DNA of 64,000 bases, taken from NCBI RefSeq assembly GCF_002102395.1, contig NZ_LQPZ01000033.1:19694-83693 (forward strand), written 5' to 3'. The notes under the pieces are model-generated. The model was not told the origin of the DNA, did not search any database, and saw only the letters and a list, made by a program, of their open reading frames with translations. Each line of letters opens with the position of its first letter. The first letter of the stretch is position 1. A program made the translations under genes and the position numbers. Positions 27,501-37,630 of the stretch are shown here, piece by piece. This stretch comes from Mycolicibacillus trivialis. GTDB taxonomy: Bacteria; Actinomycetota; Actinomycetes; Mycobacteriales; Mycobacteriaceae.

Positions 27501-28143
27501 CGGCGGCGGTGTCGCCGCTCAACGCCGTCCGCGGCGGGAGTTCCAGTGCCACCGGCAGATCGGCGACGCTGTCGGTCGCGGAGACCAGGCGGTGCACCGC
27601 GCCGACGGTCACCGGGTCGGCGGGGCGGGCGGGATCGGCGGCCGGGGCGAGCAGTCGCAGCCGCGCCGGTTGGGTGGCGCACCCGATACGCACCGAGAGG
27701 CCGCCGCCGGTGGGCGCCCACATCCGGGTCGTGCCGACCAGGGTCCACAGCGTGGCCGGGTCGGGATGCCGCCAGGTCAGTGCCCGGTGCTGCGCCGCGC
27801 CGCTCGCGGCGGCCTGGTCACCCAACCCGGACAGGTAGTGCAGGTAGGTGTCGCGGGCTGTGTCCAGTTCGCCGCGCCGGCCGCCGAGCAGGGCACCAGC
27901 GCCGCCGGAGAGCAGCAGCCCGGCGGGCAGCAGCAGCATCGTCGGGCTGCGCAGACCGGTTCCGGATCGCCACAGCAGCACGGTCACCGCCACCGACAGC
28001 ACCGCCCCTGCAGCCGGGAGCAGTCGGGCGGCCGTCGCGTGCCCGGCCGGCACGGCGGGCGGCGCGGCGATGCTCAACTGCTCCGGCGCCGACGGGTGCG
28101 GCGGCCGGAATCGTGCTGCGGCGCTGGATTCTTGGTGAGTCAT
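24499..28143 (-). CDS. eccC4: ESX-4 secretion ATPase EccC4 (FtsK/SpoIIIE type)
   Basis: This 1214-residue fused EccCa/EccCb motor has two membrane segments at about residues 38-57 and 67-85, a DUF-type stalk and three ATPase modules. The first has a full Walker A GATGSGKSE (~residue 425) and Walker B LLIVIDEFSEM (~538). The second has GGPQSGKST (~750). The third has a less typical GGDECGKTA (~1018). ATG 28141-28143 is preferred over TTG 28167 because AGGA lies five bases before it. The gene powers export of WXG100 substrates and is divergent from eccD4. Confidence 0.95.
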   Translation of the reverse strand: MTHQESSAAARFRPPHPSAPEQLSIAAPPAVPAGHATAARLLPAAGAVLSVAVTVLLWRSGTGLRSPTMLLLPAGLLLSGGAGALLGGRRGELDTARDTYLHYLSGLGDQAAASGAAQHRALTWRHPDPATLWTLVGTTRMWAPTGGGLSVRIGCATQPARLRLLAPAADPARPADPVTVGAVHRLVSATDSVADLPVALELPPRTALSGDTAAARGLLRAIICGLAVPYGPDVLQITAIAVADTGGHWDWLKWLPHHTPGPVERATRATAATRLLVILDGAAAAGLPTGDGVTVCAVGAASTPVDLELHLGAQEVAVRAGAGGDARQPAELRGPVRPDRLSVAAATACARRLAAHRNTAASHRRDWTALIGIDDLRTWDPVRQWRARPARETLRAPIGTTVAGAPVHIDLNEPAEGGIGPHGLCIGATGSGKSELLRTLVLSLLARHRPEELNLVLVDFKGGATFAEMKPARHVAAVVTNLAADAALVHRLREALTGELTRRQELLRAAGNLGGFTAYRQARRSGARVPPMARLLIVIDEFSEMLSQHPDFAEVFAAVGRLGRSLGVHLLLASQRLEEGRLRGLESHLSYRICLRTLSDGDSRAVLGVPAAHQLPAEPGGGYLSTGAGELIRFQTAFVSAPLPPPATEATSAVRRFTAAAAPLQASPAGPTVLHAVLQRMGGIGAAAHRIWLPPLGRPPALSALLAATGPRRGTLRVPVGVVDRPFQQRRTPLLAELDGAAGNVAVVGGPQSGKSTALCTLIDALAACHDPHQVQFYCLDLGGGALSAVRGLAHVGAVAGRAGTELARCIVAELEEIVADRAARFAEHTITSMAHYRRLRAAADPCCAADRYGDVFLVIDDWAGIRREFAALEEPITALAARGLSVGVHVALSAARWAEIRPGLHDQLGTRLELRLGDPAESEVGRAAATEVPADRPGRGLTRDGLHMLIATPEPPPARPDDAAAPPIRPLPTMIEAAALITAATAARPALGLAERAGTPVTLDFSTRPHLLILGGDECGKTATLRLLCREIVRTHTAGQARLLLVDPRRSLLGVVESPHLAGYPIGAAGIGTALDDLTAVLSDRLPPAQPSQRQLRDRSWWSGPDYYLIIDDYDLIPAGAPAGLLDVLPHARDIGLHLIVARRSGGATRALYEPLLGALRDHGCPTLVMGGDPDDGPLIGAVRAEPRPPGRGVLVTRPGDERPVQVAWSPPC

Positions 28144-28170
28144 CGCAGTCCTGGTTCGACGGTGCAAGCC

Positions 28171-28199
28171 ACGCTAGAAACACCGGCAGGCACCGGCAA
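28171..28199 (-). promoter_or_regulatory. Promoter of eccC4
   Basis: On the minus strand TTGCCG (28194-28199), a 17-base spacer and TAGCGT (28171-28176) predict a start near 28164. The ~20-nt leader carries the AGGA of eccC4. For eccD4 only a -10-like TAGCGT (28242-28247, plus strand) is seen. Confidence 0.5.
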
Positions 28200-28303
28200 C
28201 TCGGTTGTGGATAACTGAAATCGCGGTCGGCCGAGCCGCGCTAGCGTTCGCCGCATCATCTGCCGCCGGGGGTACCGGCGGGAGCGAGTCGAGGAGCGGT
28301 CGG

Positions 28304-29614
28304 ATGCACCAGAACGAACCAGCGGTGCGCCGGGTCGCGGTCCGGGGCGAGGGGGTGACGGTCGACGTCACCGTGCCAGCCGTGGTGGCGGTCGCCGAGT
28401 GGCTGCCGTCGCTGGTGGAGCTGACCGGGATTCCGCAACCGGTGGGCGGCTACCGACTGACTCGGGCGGCAGGAGCGGAGCTGGACCTGTCGATGCCGTT
28501 GTCGCAGCAGCGGGTTCACGATGGCGCACTGCTGTTGCTGTCCCGATGTCCGGTCCCCGAGCCGGTGATCCGCACCCACGATCCGGCGGAGGCGGTGTGC
28601 GCGCAGCACCGGCCCTGGTCGGCGTCGGCCACCCGGAGCGGCGCCGCGGTGGCCGCCGGGGCGCTGGCCGGTGCCGGCGCCCTGCTGACCGTGCGCACTG
28701 CCGGAACCGCGGGCGCAGCCACGGCGGCGGCCGCGGCGGCCGCCGTGAGCGGGACCGCATTGGCCGCCGCCACCGTCCTGCCCCGGTTCGGCCGCGCTCC
28801 GCTCACCACGCTCGCCTGCGGGCTGGTGTCCTGCGGCTACGCGGCGGTCGGCGGCTATCTGGCCGTTCCGGAGGGGCCGGGTCCGGGCAACGTGCTTCTC
28901 GCGGCGATGGCCGGCACGGCGGTGGCCGCGTCGGCGCGGACGCTCACCGGCTGCGGCGCGGTCGTGTTCCCGGCGGTGTCGTGGCTGGGGTTGCTCGTCG
29001 CGGCGGCGGCGCTGGCGGGCCTGATCACCGGTGCGACCCCGCGGGTGCTCGGCGCGATCGCGGCGGTGGTCGGGGTGGCCGTCATCGCGGCCGCCGCCCG
29101 GGTGGCGACGACGGTCTCGGGGCTGGCCGCCACCGACACCGGCGCCCGGCAGCGGGTTGCGGCGTCGCGGGCCGGGGCACAGCTGACCGCTTTGGTGACC
29201 GGCGCTGCGGTCGCAGGCAGCCTGGGCGCGGCCGCGGTGGCCGCCGATTCGCCGTGCTGGCTGACGGCCGGGTTCACCGCGCTGTTCGGGGTGCTGATGG
29301 TGCTGCGGGCGCGCGATCAGAGCGACCCGGCCCGCACGGCGGTGTTGCTGGGCTGCGGTGTCGCGACCCTCGTCGTGGCCTTCACGGCCGCCGCCCTGCT
29401 CGCCGCCGACCCGGTGTGGGCCTGCCTCGGGTCGGCGGTGCTGGTGGGTGCGGCGATGATCGCGGGCGCCGACCTGTCCGCGGGTGCCCACTGGCCCGGC
29501 ATCCGGCGCTGCGCCGATCTGGTCGACTATCTGGCCGCGGCGGCGCTGGTGCCGCTGGCGGTGTGGCTGACCGGCTGCTACCCGATGGTCGCCGATCTGG
29601 TTGCCGCCCGGTGA
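28304..29614 (+). CDS. eccD4: ESX-4 membrane channel protein EccD4
   Basis: This 436-residue protein has an N-terminal ubiquitin-like YukD domain (residues ~8-85) and about eleven transmembrane helices, the normal EccD architecture. ATG 28304 has GAGGAG seven bases before it; an in-frame upstream start adds a hydrophilic stretch and lacks a ribosome-binding site. It forms the membrane pore of ESX-4. The stop overlaps the mycP4 start by four bases (GTGA). Confidence 0.93.
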   Translation: MHQNEPAVRRVAVRGEGVTVDVTVPAVVAVAEWLPSLVELTGIPQPVGGYRLTRAAGAELDLSMPLSQQRVHDGALLLLSRCPVPEPVIRTHDPAEAVCAQHRPWSASATRSGAAVAAGALAGAGALLTVRTAGTAGAATAAAAAAAVSGTALAAATVLPRFGRAPLTTLACGLVSCGYAAVGGYLAVPEGPGPGNVLLAAMAGTAVAASARTLTGCGAVVFPAVSWLGLLVAAAALAGLITGATPRVLGAIAAVVGVAVIAAAARVATTVSGLAATDTGARQRVAASRAGAQLTALVTGAAVAGSLGAAAVAADSPCWLTAGFTALFGVLMVLRARDQSDPARTAVLLGCGVATLVVAFTAAALLAADPVWACLGSAVLVGAAMIAGADLSAGAHWPGIRRCADLVDYLAAAALVPLAVWLTGCYPMVADLVAAR

Positions 29615-31002
29615 AGGCGCTGCGGGTGTTGCTGGCGGTGGCCGCGCTGGTGATCTGCGGTCCGCCGGCGCAGGCCCTCGCCCCGCCGCACGCCGACGAC
29701 CGGTGGCTTCCGGCCCCGGCCCCGCCGGCCCCGCCGCAACCCACCGTGCAGCGCCTGGTCTGCGTGGCGCCGGTCGCCGAACCGGTGCCCGCCGGCCCCA
29801 CCCAGCTGGATGGGCTGAACCTGGCGGCGGCCTGGGCGTCGTCGCGCGGCGAGGGGGTGCGGGTCGCGGTGATCGACACCGGGGTGAGCCCGCACCGGCG
29901 GTTGGCCGACCTGACCCCGGGCGGGGATTACGTCGGCACCGGCGCCGGTGACCAGGACTGCGATGCCCACGGCACGCTGGTGGCCGGGATCATCGCGGCG
30001 TCCCCCGACCCGGCCGCCGACCGGTTCGCCGGGGTGGCGCCTGCGGCGAGCCTGATCGGGATCCGGCAGGCCAGCACCGTGTTCGCGCCTGCCGCCGACC
30101 CGACGCGGCCCGGTGTCGGCGACGTCGACACCCTGGCCCGAGCGGTGCGCACCGCCGCCGACCTGGGCGCCGCGGTGATCAACATCTCCGCGGTGGCGTG
30201 CCGGCCCGCCGGCGAAGCCCTCGACGACCGGGCGCTGGGCGCCGCACTGGCCTACGCCGTGACCGTCAAGGACGCGGTGGTGGTCGCCGCCGCGGGCAAC
30301 ACCGAGGCGACCGGCGGATGTGCCCGCCAGCCGGCCGACGCCACCTGGCAGACCAGCGCGGTGGCGGTCAGCCCGGCCTGGTACGACGACTACGTGCTGG
30401 CGGTGGGGTCGGTCGACCCGGAGGGCCGGCCCTCGGCGTTCACGCTGCCCGGGCCGTGGGTGGACGTCGCCGCGCCGGGCGAGGCGGTGGTGTCGCTGGA
30501 TCCCGCCGGCGAGGCACTGGTGGCGGCCCTGCCCGGCCCCGGCGGCCCCACCCCGATCCACGGCACCAGTTATGCGGCCCCGGTGGTCAGCGGGGTGGCG
30601 GCGCTGCTCCGGGCCCGATTCCCGCACTGGAGCGCCCGGCAGGTGATGGCCCGCATCTGCGACACCGCCCGCCCCGCACCCGGCGGATGGAACCCGGTGG
30701 TGGGTCACGGCGTCGTCGACCCGGTCGCCGCCCTCGCCGTCGACGAGCTCGACAACCCGGGGAATCCCGTCGCCCCGACCCGGGTGTCGGCTGCCGAGTC
30801 GGCCGCGACACCCGCGGCGCCCGCCGAGACGTCGGCGGGCCGGTCGACGCCGAACCGCGCCGGTCACACCGCGCTGACCGGGGCGGCGGCCTGTCTCGTG
30901 GTGCTCGCGGTGGCCACCGTGCTGCGGTCAGCGCGGCGGGGAAACCACGGCGTCGTGGGCGGTGGCGGCGGCCTCCCGGCTGAGCACCGGCCCGACCGGT
31001 AA
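29611..31002 (+). CDS. mycP4: Mycosin MycP4, membrane-anchored subtilisin-like protease
   Basis: This 463-residue protein has a signal peptide (residues 1-24) and a subtilase domain with the triad D89 (VIDTGVSP), H120 (DAHGTLVAG) and S320 (GTSYAAP). A C-terminal membrane helix (TGAAACLVVLAVATVL, about 430-446) is followed by a short tail. It starts at GTG 29611 within the eccD4 stop. Mycosins stabilise and regulate the ESX membrane complex from outside. Its last 75 bp overlap the end of eccB4 on the other strand. Confidence 0.94.
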   Translation: MKALRVLLAVAALVICGPPAQALAPPHADDRWLPAPAPPAPPQPTVQRLVCVAPVAEPVPAGPTQLDGLNLAAAWASSRGEGVRVAVIDTGVSPHRRLADLTPGGDYVGTGAGDQDCDAHGTLVAGIIAASPDPAADRFAGVAPAASLIGIRQASTVFAPAADPTRPGVGDVDTLARAVRTAADLGAAVINISAVACRPAGEALDDRALGAALAYAVTVKDAVVVAAAGNTEATGGCARQPADATWQTSAVAVSPAWYDDYVLAVGSVDPEGRPSAFTLPGPWVDVAAPGEAVVSLDPAGEALVAALPGPGGPTPIHGTSYAAPVVSGVAALLRARFPHWSARQVMARICDTARPAPGGWNPVVGHGVVDPVAALAVDELDNPGNPVAPTRVSAAESAATPAAPAETSAGRSTPNRAGHTALTGAAACLVVLAVATVLRSARRGNHGVVGGGGGLPAEHRPDR

Positions 31003-32007
31003 CGCCGTCAGCAGCGGGCACGGCGCCGCCGCCGGCTCGGCAGGCAGCCCCAGATCACCCGCTGCGGCGGCGTCGGCGACCGGGAAGCGCACCCCGGTCT
31101 CGGTGATCAGGTAGCCGGTCCCGCCCGCGCCGGAACAGCGGACATACCCGCTGCGGCCCGGCGGCAGCCACACCGCGTCGAGCGCGGGCCCGGGGCCGTC
31201 GGCCTGCGCCAGCGGCACCGGTTGGCCCCGGTCGGGCAGCGACGGCCGCTCTCCCCCGCTCACCGTGATCGCGCCCGCCTGCCAGGTCACGCACAGCGTG
31301 GCCGGCGAGGTGGCCGGGCCGGGTTGCGGCGCAGCGACCGCGGATTCCTCCGGAACCGTGTTGAGCAGCAGCGCCGAGACGGTGCGGACCGCCCCGTCAA
31401 CCGGTGGCCCGCGGTCCGGCAGCCGGCTGCGCCGGCCGTCCCGCAGCAGGAAGCGCGGTGCGCCGCCGCCGGTGGTGACCACCAGCCCGTCCGGGATCGG
31501 CGGCCCGGGCGGGTCGGCCCCGCCGACCGCCACCCCGGTGCGGCGTCCGCCGGGTGCCGTCGCCTCGGTGCTGTCGCAGACGGTCCAGTTCGGCTCCGCC
31601 AGCGGCTCCCCGAGGGTCTGCGGGGCGCCGGGGATACCCAGCAGTGGACCGCCGGTGAGTCCGGCCAGCGCTGCCTCGGGCACCGGCCGCGGCCCGGCCG
31701 GCGCGCCGGCGATCAGCCGCGCCGAGGCGAGGTTGAGCACCGGATGCCAGGTCGATCCGACCCGCACATAGAGGGCACCGGTGTCGCGGCCCACCACCAG
31801 GCCGGCCTCGCCGACGCCCGGTCGCGGGTGCAGGACGGCCAGGACGACGGCCGCGACCCCGATCAGCGCCGCCACCACCGCACCCGCGGTCAACGGACGC
31901 CGCGGCGCCACCCCGCGCGCGGTGCCGGTGCGCAGCGCGCTGTCGAGCCGGCGCAGCCGGTAGCGATGCGCGTTCAGCTGCAGCGGCGTGACCCGGTCCG
32001 TCGGCAT
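30928..32007 (-). CDS. eccB4: ESX-4 membrane protein EccB4 (short form)
   Basis: This 359-residue protein starts with GGAGGGCACCG before ATG. It has the EccB N-terminal signature ([18 protein letters not shown]), one membrane helix (residues ~40-60) and an extracytoplasmic region with the usual repeats. EccB proteins normally have about 470-500 residues, so roughly a quarter is missing, apparently from internal repeat regions rather than from the start. The end overlaps mycP4 by 75 bp in convergent orientation. It anchors and bridges the ESX pore. Confidence 0.9.
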   Translation of the reverse strand: MPTDRVTPLQLNAHRYRLRRLDSALRTGTARGVAPRRPLTAGAVVAALIGVAAVVLAVLHPRPGVGEAGLVVGRDTGALYVRVGSTWHPVLNLASARLIAGAPAGPRPVPEAALAGLTGGPLLGIPGAPQTLGEPLAEPNWTVCDSTEATAPGGRRTGVAVGGADPPGPPIPDGLVVTTGGGAPRFLLRDGRRSRLPDRGPPVDGAVRTVSALLLNTVPEESAVAAPQPGPATSPATLCVTWQAGAITVSGGERPSLPDRGQPVPLAQADGPGPALDAVWLPPGRSGYVRCSGAGGTGYLITETGVRFPVADAAAAGDLGLPAEPAAAPCPLLTALPVGPVLSREAAATAHDAVVSPPR

Positions 32008-32102
32008 CGGTGCCCTCCGCGGTTCACCGTAGGGGTCGGTGGCGGTGCCCGCCGACCGTTATCCACAGCCCCCGGACCCGGTCCGCGGCCGAGGCAGGTC
32101 GG

Positions 32103-32108
32103 TATCAT
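32103..32108 (+). promoter_or_regulatory. -10 box of leaderless cutinase 1 transcript
   Basis: TATCAT ends six bases before GTG 32115, and there is no ribosome-binding site. Transcription would start at or beside the start codon. Confidence 0.5.
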
Positions 32109-32114
32109 CGCCCT

Positions 32115-32870
32115 GTGAGTACCCACGTTTTCGCGCCGCTTCGGCGCCCCGGCCGACCTCGACAGCATCGACAGGCCGGGCGGTTCGCCCGCTGGCTGGG
32201 GCCGCTGGCCGCCGCGACGGTGACCGCGGGCGCCCTGCTGGTCACCCCGTCGGCGCTGCCCACCGCCGCCGCCGACGATTGCACCGACGTGGAGGTGATC
32301 TTCGCCCGGGGCACCAGTGAGCCGGCCGGTATCGGCCGGGTCGGCGCGGCGTTCGTGGACGCGTTGAAGAACCAGACCAGCCAGAGCATCGGCGTCTACC
32401 CGGTCAACTATCCGGCGGGCCGGCTGCAACTCGGTGGCGGTGACGGCGCCAACGACACGATCAACCGGGTCAAGCACATGGCGGAGACCTGCCCGGACAC
32501 CAAACTGGTGCTCGGCGGCTACTCCCAGGGGGCCAGCGTGATGGACATCGTCAGCGGGGTGCCGGTGGCCGGGATCAGCTGGGGCAGCGCGCTGCCCGCC
32601 GAGTACGCCGACCAGGTCGCGGCGGTCGCCGTCTTCGGCAACGCCGCCAACCGGATGGGCGGCCCGATCTCCAGCCGCAGCCCACTGTTCGCCGGCAAGG
32701 CGATCGACCTGTGCAACCCCGGCGACCCGATCTGCCACGAGGGTGAGGGCAACGACTGGCAGGACCACACCGACGGTTACATCCCCGTCTACACCAACCA
32801 GGCCGCCGGCTTCGTGGCAGGCCTGCTCGGGCAGTCGCAGCACCTGCGCCCCGAAGGGTTCATCAATTAG
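32115..32870 (+). CDS. Secreted cutinase-family lipase/esterase 1
   Basis: This 251-residue secreted alpha/beta hydrolase has a long basic signal region ending near PTAAA-DD (residue ~55). It carries the cutinase lid/core motif [15 protein letters not shown], the nucleophile S137 in GGYSQG, an Asp in NPGDPIC and a His in the DHTDGY segment, with the paired cysteines typical of the family. It corresponds in position to cut3 (Rv3451). Expected substrates are lipid esters of the envelope or the environment. Confidence 0.9.
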   Translation: MSTHVFAPLRRPGRPRQHRQAGRFARWLGPLAAATVTAGALLVTPSALPTAAADDCTDVEVIFARGTSEPAGIGRVGAAFVDALKNQTSQSIGVYPVNYPAGRLQLGGGDGANDTINRVKHMAETCPDTKLVLGGYSQGASVMDIVSGVPVAGISWGSALPAEYADQVAAVAVFGNAANRMGGPISSRSPLFAGKAIDLCNPGDPICHEGEGNDWQDHTDGYIPVYTNQAAGFVAGLLGQSQHLRPEGFIN

Positions 32871-32887
32871 ATTCACTAACAATGCGC

Positions 32888-32893
32888 TAGGAT
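32888..32893 (+). promoter_or_regulatory. -10 box of leaderless cutinase 2 transcript
   Basis: TAGGAT ends seven bases before GTG 32901. An ATG at 32892 lies inside this box, so the true start is more likely the GTG. Confidence 0.5.
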
Positions 32894-32900
32894 GGGCGGG

Positions 32901-33563
32901 GTGAAAAGCCTCCGAACCGGTCTGCGTCGCACCGTGGCGCTGGCCGCCCCCGCTGCCCTGATGACGGCCACCGTGGCCGTCACCCCGCTCACCGGCATGT
33001 TGGCGACCGCGTCCGCCGCCTGCTCCGACATCGAGGTGGTGTTCGCGCGCGGCACAAACGACTCCCCCGGCGTCGGGCGGGTCGGCAACGCGTTCGTCAG
33101 CGCATTGAAGAACCAGGTCGGCGGCCGCTCTGTCGGCGTGTACGCGGTCAACTACCCGGCGAGCTACGACTTCATGGCCGCCGCCGACGGCGCCAACGAC
33201 GCCAGCGCCCACGTGCAGGGCACCGTCAACAACTGCCCCGACACCCGCATCGTGCTCGGCGGCTACTCCCAGGGCGCCGCGGTGATCGACGTGATCGCCG
33301 CCTCCCCGGTCCCGGGCCTGGGCTTCTCGGCGCCGCTTCCGCCGGGCACCGACGCGCACGTCGCGGCGATCGCGGTGTTCGGCAACCCGTCGGCCAAGCT
33401 GGGCCAGCCGCTGACCAACAGCCCGGTCTACGGCAACCGCACCATCGACCTGTGCGCCGCCGGCGACCCGGTCTGTTCGACCGGTGACGACTTCGACGCG
33501 CACTCCGGCTACGTTCCCGACCTGGCCAACCAGGCCGCCTCCTTCGTCGCCGCTCGCGTGTAG
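32901..33563 (+). CDS. Secreted cutinase-family lipase/esterase 2
   Basis: This 220-residue secreted hydrolase has a signal peptide ending at TASAA-CSD and the nucleophile S123 in GGYSQG. The catalytic Asp lies in AAGDPVC and the His in the DAHSGYVPD segment. GTG 32901 is preferred over ATG 32892, which falls within the -10 box; the change removes only three residues. It is 30 bp from cutinase 1 and 9 bp from cutinase 3, and corresponds to cut4 (Rv3452). Confidence 0.9.
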   Translation: MKSLRTGLRRTVALAAPAALMTATVAVTPLTGMLATASAACSDIEVVFARGTNDSPGVGRVGNAFVSALKNQVGGRSVGVYAVNYPASYDFMAAADGANDASAHVQGTVNNCPDTRIVLGGYSQGAAVIDVIAASPVPGLGFSAPLPPGTDAHVAAIAVFGNPSAKLGQPLTNSPVYGNRTIDLCAAGDPVCSTGDDFDAHSGYVPDLANQAASFVAARV

Positions 33564-33572
33564 GCGACGACC

Positions 33573-34244
33573 GTGGGGCGGGCCATCGCAGCGGTCCTGG
33601 CGGTACTCGCCGCCCTGACATTGCCGGTCGTGCCCGCCCCGTCGGCGTCGGCCGCCGGTTGTTCGCAGGCCGAGGTGATCTTCGCCCGCGGCCGGCTGGA
33701 ACCGGCCGGGCCGGGCCGGATCGGTGCCGCCATGGTCGAGGCGCTGCGTACCGCGTTGCCCGACACCGACATCGGGCTCTACCCGGTGCGCTACGCCGCC
33801 GACACCGACGTGGTACCCGGCGCCAACGACATGAGCCGCCGGGTGCAGTACATGCTGGCCAACTGCCCGAACACCCGGCTGGTGCTCGGTGGCTACTCGC
33901 TGGGTGCGGCGGTGACCGACCTGGTGCTCGCGGCGCCGACGTCGTTCTTCGGGTGGAACGACCCGCTGCCGCCGGCCGCGTCGTCGCACATCGCTGCGGT
34001 CGCCCTGTTCGGCAACGGCAGCAACTGGCTCGGCCCGATCACCACCTTCAGCCCCGCCTACCGCGACCGCACGATCGAGTTGTGTCACGGCGCCGACCCG
34101 ATCTGCAACCCGGCCGACCCCAAGACCTGGCGCAACAACTGGCCCGATCACCTGGCCGGCGCCTACCTCGACGCCGGCATGGCCCAACAGGCGGCGAACT
34201 TCGTGGCGGGCAAGCTGCGCTCAGCAGCACCCAGTTCCCGCTGA
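33573..34244 (+). CDS. Secreted cutinase-family protein 3 with GYSLG nucleophile motif
   Basis: This 223-residue protein starts at GTG 33573, nine bases after cutinase 2, without a clear ribosome-binding site; coupling is likely. The signal peptide ends near ASAA-GCS. The core motif [15 protein letters not shown] is intact, but the nucleophile elbow reads GGYSLG (S109) where Gln is usual; that Gln helps form the oxyanion hole. Asp (GADPIC) and His (WPDHLAGAY) are present. It may be active with altered specificity. The last 24 bp overlap the truA end on the other strand. As remembered, M. tuberculosis has only two cutinases here. Confidence 0.88.
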   Translation: MGRAIAAVLAVLAALTLPVVPAPSASAAGCSQAEVIFARGRLEPAGPGRIGAAMVEALRTALPDTDIGLYPVRYAADTDVVPGANDMSRRVQYMLANCPNTRLVLGGYSLGAAVTDLVLAAPTSFFGWNDPLPPAASSHIAAVALFGNGSNWLGPITTFSPAYRDRTIELCHGADPICNPADPKTWRNNWPDHLAGAYLDAGMAQQAANFVAGKLRSAAPSSR

Positions 34245-35108
34245 CCCGTCGGCCAGGTCTGCCGGGTCGCGCAGCTCGCGGGTGACGGCGGTGCGGGCGA
34301 TCAGCTCGTCATCGGGTGGGTAGTCCACGCCGACCAGGGTCAGTCCGTGCGCCGGGGCGGCGGCGAACGCGCTGGAGCGCTTCGACTCGGTCAGCAGCTC
34401 GGCGCACCACTGCGCCGTGCGGCGGCCCTCGCCGACCGCCAGCAGCGCTCCGACCAGTGAGCGCACCATCGACCAGCAGAACGCGTCGGCGCTGACGTCG
34501 GCGCTGACCAGGTCCCCGTCCCGGTGCCAGTCCAGCCGCTGCAGTTCGCGGATCGTGGTGGCGCCGGGGCGGTACCGGCAGAACGCGGCGAAGTCGTGCA
34601 GGCCGAGCAGGGGCTGGGCTGCCGCCGTCATCGCCGCCACGTCCAGCTCGCGGGGCCAGGCGGTGATGTAGCGCGCCTGCAGCGGGTCGGCCCCGTGCGC
34701 CGCGGTGGTCAACCGGTAGCGGTAGTGCCTGCGCAGGGCGGCGAACCGGGCGTCGAACCCGGCCGGGGCTCGGGTGATGCGGCGCACCCGCACGTCGGTG
34801 GGCAGGAAGCGGGCCAGCCGGCGCAGCAGGGGCAGGAATTCCGGCTGGTCCGGCCGGGGGTGCCGCGGGTAGGCGAAGCTCAGCGCCGCGGTGGGCACGT
34901 CGACGTGGGCGACCTGTCCGTCGGCGTGCACGCCGCTGTCGGTGCGCCCCGCCCCGTACAGGCGCAGCGGGGTGCGGAACACCGTCGACAGGGCGTCCTC
35001 CAGGACGCCGGCGACCGTGCGCCGGCCCGCCTGCGCCGCCCAGCCGGCGAAATCCGTGCCGTCATAGGCGATGTCGAGACGCAGCCGGGTCGACGGCCCG
35101 TCGTTCAC
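34221..35108 (-). CDS. truA: tRNA pseudouridine(38-40) synthase
   Basis: This 295-residue enzyme modifies U38-U40 in the anticodon stem of many tRNAs. The catalytic Asp is D57 in [17 protein letters not shown] 35106-35108 is chosen, four bases after the rplQ stop; the upstream in-frame extension is translated rplQ DNA. It ends the infA-rplQ-truA transcript, as in other mycobacteria. Confidence 0.95.
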   Translation of the reverse strand: MNDGPSTRLRLDIAYDGTDFAGWAAQAGRRTVAGVLEDALSTVFRTPLRLYGAGRTDSGVHADGQVAHVDVPTAALSFAYPRHPRPDQPEFLPLLRRLARFLPTDVRVRRITRAPAGFDARFAALRRHYRYRLTTAAHGADPLQARYITAWPRELDVAAMTAAAQPLLGLHDFAAFCRYRPGATTIRELQRLDWHRDGDLVSADVSADAFCWSMVRSLVGALLAVGEGRRTAQWCAELLTESKRSSAFAAAPAHGLTLVGVDYPPDDELIARTAVTRELRDPADLADGSAGTGCC

Positions 35109-35112
35109 CCGA

Positions 35113-35706
35113 TCAGGAGTTGTCGGCCTCGTCGGCCGAGTCGGTGGCCTCGGCCGCGGCTTCCGCCTCGTCCTGGGCCTCACCCTGGGGCTCAACCTCG
35201 GCGGTGGCGTCCGCTTCCGGCTCGGCCTTCGGTTCGACCTCGGACCCGGACTCAGACTCAGCCTCGGCCTTGGGCTTCGACTCAGCCTTGGCCTTGGCGG
35301 CCTGCTTGGCGGCGGCCCGCTGCGCGCGCTCCGCCTCGGAGGTCACCGTCTTCTCCTGCACCAGCTCGATCACGGCCATCGGCGCGTTGTCGCCCTTGCG
35401 CGCCTCCAGCTTGATGATGCGGGTGTAGCCGCCGTTGCGGTCGGCGAAGTGCGGACCGATCTCGGCGAACAGCACGTGCACGATGTCCTTGTCGCGGATC
35501 TTCTTCAGCACCTCACGCCGGTTGTGCAGCGTGCCCTTCTTGGCGTGGGTGATCAGCTTCTCCGCGTACGGCCGCAACGCCCGCGCCTTGGCCTCGGTGG
35601 TCCGGATCCGGCCGTGCTCGAACAGCGACGTGGCCAGGTTCGCCAGGATCGCCTTCTGGTGGGCAGAGGATCCGCCGAGGCGGGGCCCCTTCGTGGGCTT
35701 GGGCAT
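35113..35706 (-). CDS. rplQ: 50S ribosomal protein L17 (bL17)
   Basis: This 197-residue protein has a conserved L17 core (residues 1-~120, including [21 protein letters not shown]). It is followed by a ~75-residue tail rich in Ala, Glu and Lys, the acidic extension seen in actinobacterial L17. It lies 115 bp after rpoA. Confidence 0.98.
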   Translation of the reverse strand: MPKPTKGPRLGGSSAHQKAILANLATSLFEHGRIRTTEAKARALRPYAEKLITHAKKGTLHNRREVLKKIRDKDIVHVLFAEIGPHFADRNGGYTRIIKLEARKGDNAPMAVIELVQEKTVTSEAERAQRAAAKQAAKAKAESKPKAEAESESGSEVEPKAEPEADATAEVEPQGEAQDEAEAAAEATDSADEADNS

Positions 35707-35821
35707 GGGGACTTCTCCTATATGGGGCCGACCCCCGTATCAGGTAGGGCCGGGACGGACTTCTTCGGTGTGTCCGGCTCCTCGGCTGCCGCTGCGCGGC
35801 CGCTTCGGCACCGGACGGCCG

Positions 35822-36892
<1,071 letters not shown>

Positions 36893-36960
36893 CTATTTGA
36901 TGCCGGTTGGTTCCGCGCCCGCCCGCTTGCGCGGCTTCCGTCGTCGGGGACGTCCGCCGC

Positions 36961-36979
36961 GCCCGCGGGGACCGCGGGC
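36961..36979. other. Perfect stem-loop in the rpsD-rpoA gap
   Basis: GCCCGCGG (36961-36968), a three-base loop and CCGCGGGC (36972-36979) form a very stable hairpin within the 145-bp rpsD-rpoA spacer. There is no T-run, so it may be an attenuator, a processing site or a stability element. Confidence 0.4.
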
Positions 36980-37010
36980 CGCCCGCACCGACCTGGCGCG
37001 GGCGGTACTG

Positions 37011-37616
37011 CTACTTCGAGTAGAACTCGACGATCAGCTGCTCGGTGAGCGGCACGTCGATCTGCGCCCGCTCCGGCAGCTGGTGGACCAGGATGCGCTG
37101 CCGCTCGCCGACCACCTGCAGCCAGGCCGGGATGGGGCGCTCGCCGGCGGTCTCCCGCGCGATCTGGAACGGCAGGGTGTTCAGCGACTTCTCCCGCACG
37201 TCGATGATGTCGTACTGCGACACCCGGTAGCTGGGGATATCGACCTTGACCCCGTTGACGGTGAAGTGGCCGTGGCTGACCAGCTGGCGGGCCATCCGCC
37301 GGGTCCGGGCCAGGCCGGCCCGGTAGACGACGTTGTCCAGCCGGCTCTCCAGGATCTTCAGCAGTTCGTCGCCGGTCTTGGCGGCGCGGGCGGCCGCCTC
37401 CTCGTAGTAGCGACGGAACTGCTTCTCCATCACGCCGTAGGTGAAGCGGGCCTTCTGCTTCTCCTGCAGCTGCAGCCGGTATTCGCTCTCCTTGACCCGG
37501 GCCCGGCCGTGCTGGCCGGGCGGGTAGGGGCGCTTCTCGAACGCCTGGTCGCCGCCGATGAGATCGACGCCGAGGCGACGCGACTTGCGGGTCGCGGGTC
37601 CGGTGTAACGAGCCAT
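37011..37616 (-). CDS. rpsD: 30S ribosomal protein S4 (uS4)
   Basis: This 201-residue protein starts MARYTGPATRKSRRLG, carries the S4 RNA-binding domain (RLDNVVYRAGLARTRRMARQ) and ends EFYSK. ATG 37614-37616 is the correct start; a longer frame reads into rpsK. In many bacteria S4 represses its own operon by binding the mRNA leader, but no such structure was identified here. Confidence 0.98.
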   Translation of the reverse strand: MARYTGPATRKSRRLGVDLIGGDQAFEKRPYPPGQHGRARVKESEYRLQLQEKQKARFTYGVMEKQFRRYYEEAAARAAKTGDELLKILESRLDNVVYRAGLARTRRMARQLVSHGHFTVNGVKVDIPSYRVSQYDIIDVREKSLNTLPFQIARETAGERPIPAWLQVVGERQRILVHQLPERAQIDVPLTEQLIVEFYSK

Positions 37617-37630
37617 GGTGTCCTGTCCTC

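Noticed and set aside
32010..32114. An upstream extension of cutinase 1
   Set aside because: It would precede the signal peptide with a proline-rich stretch; a -10 box ending six bases before GTG 32115 marks the start.
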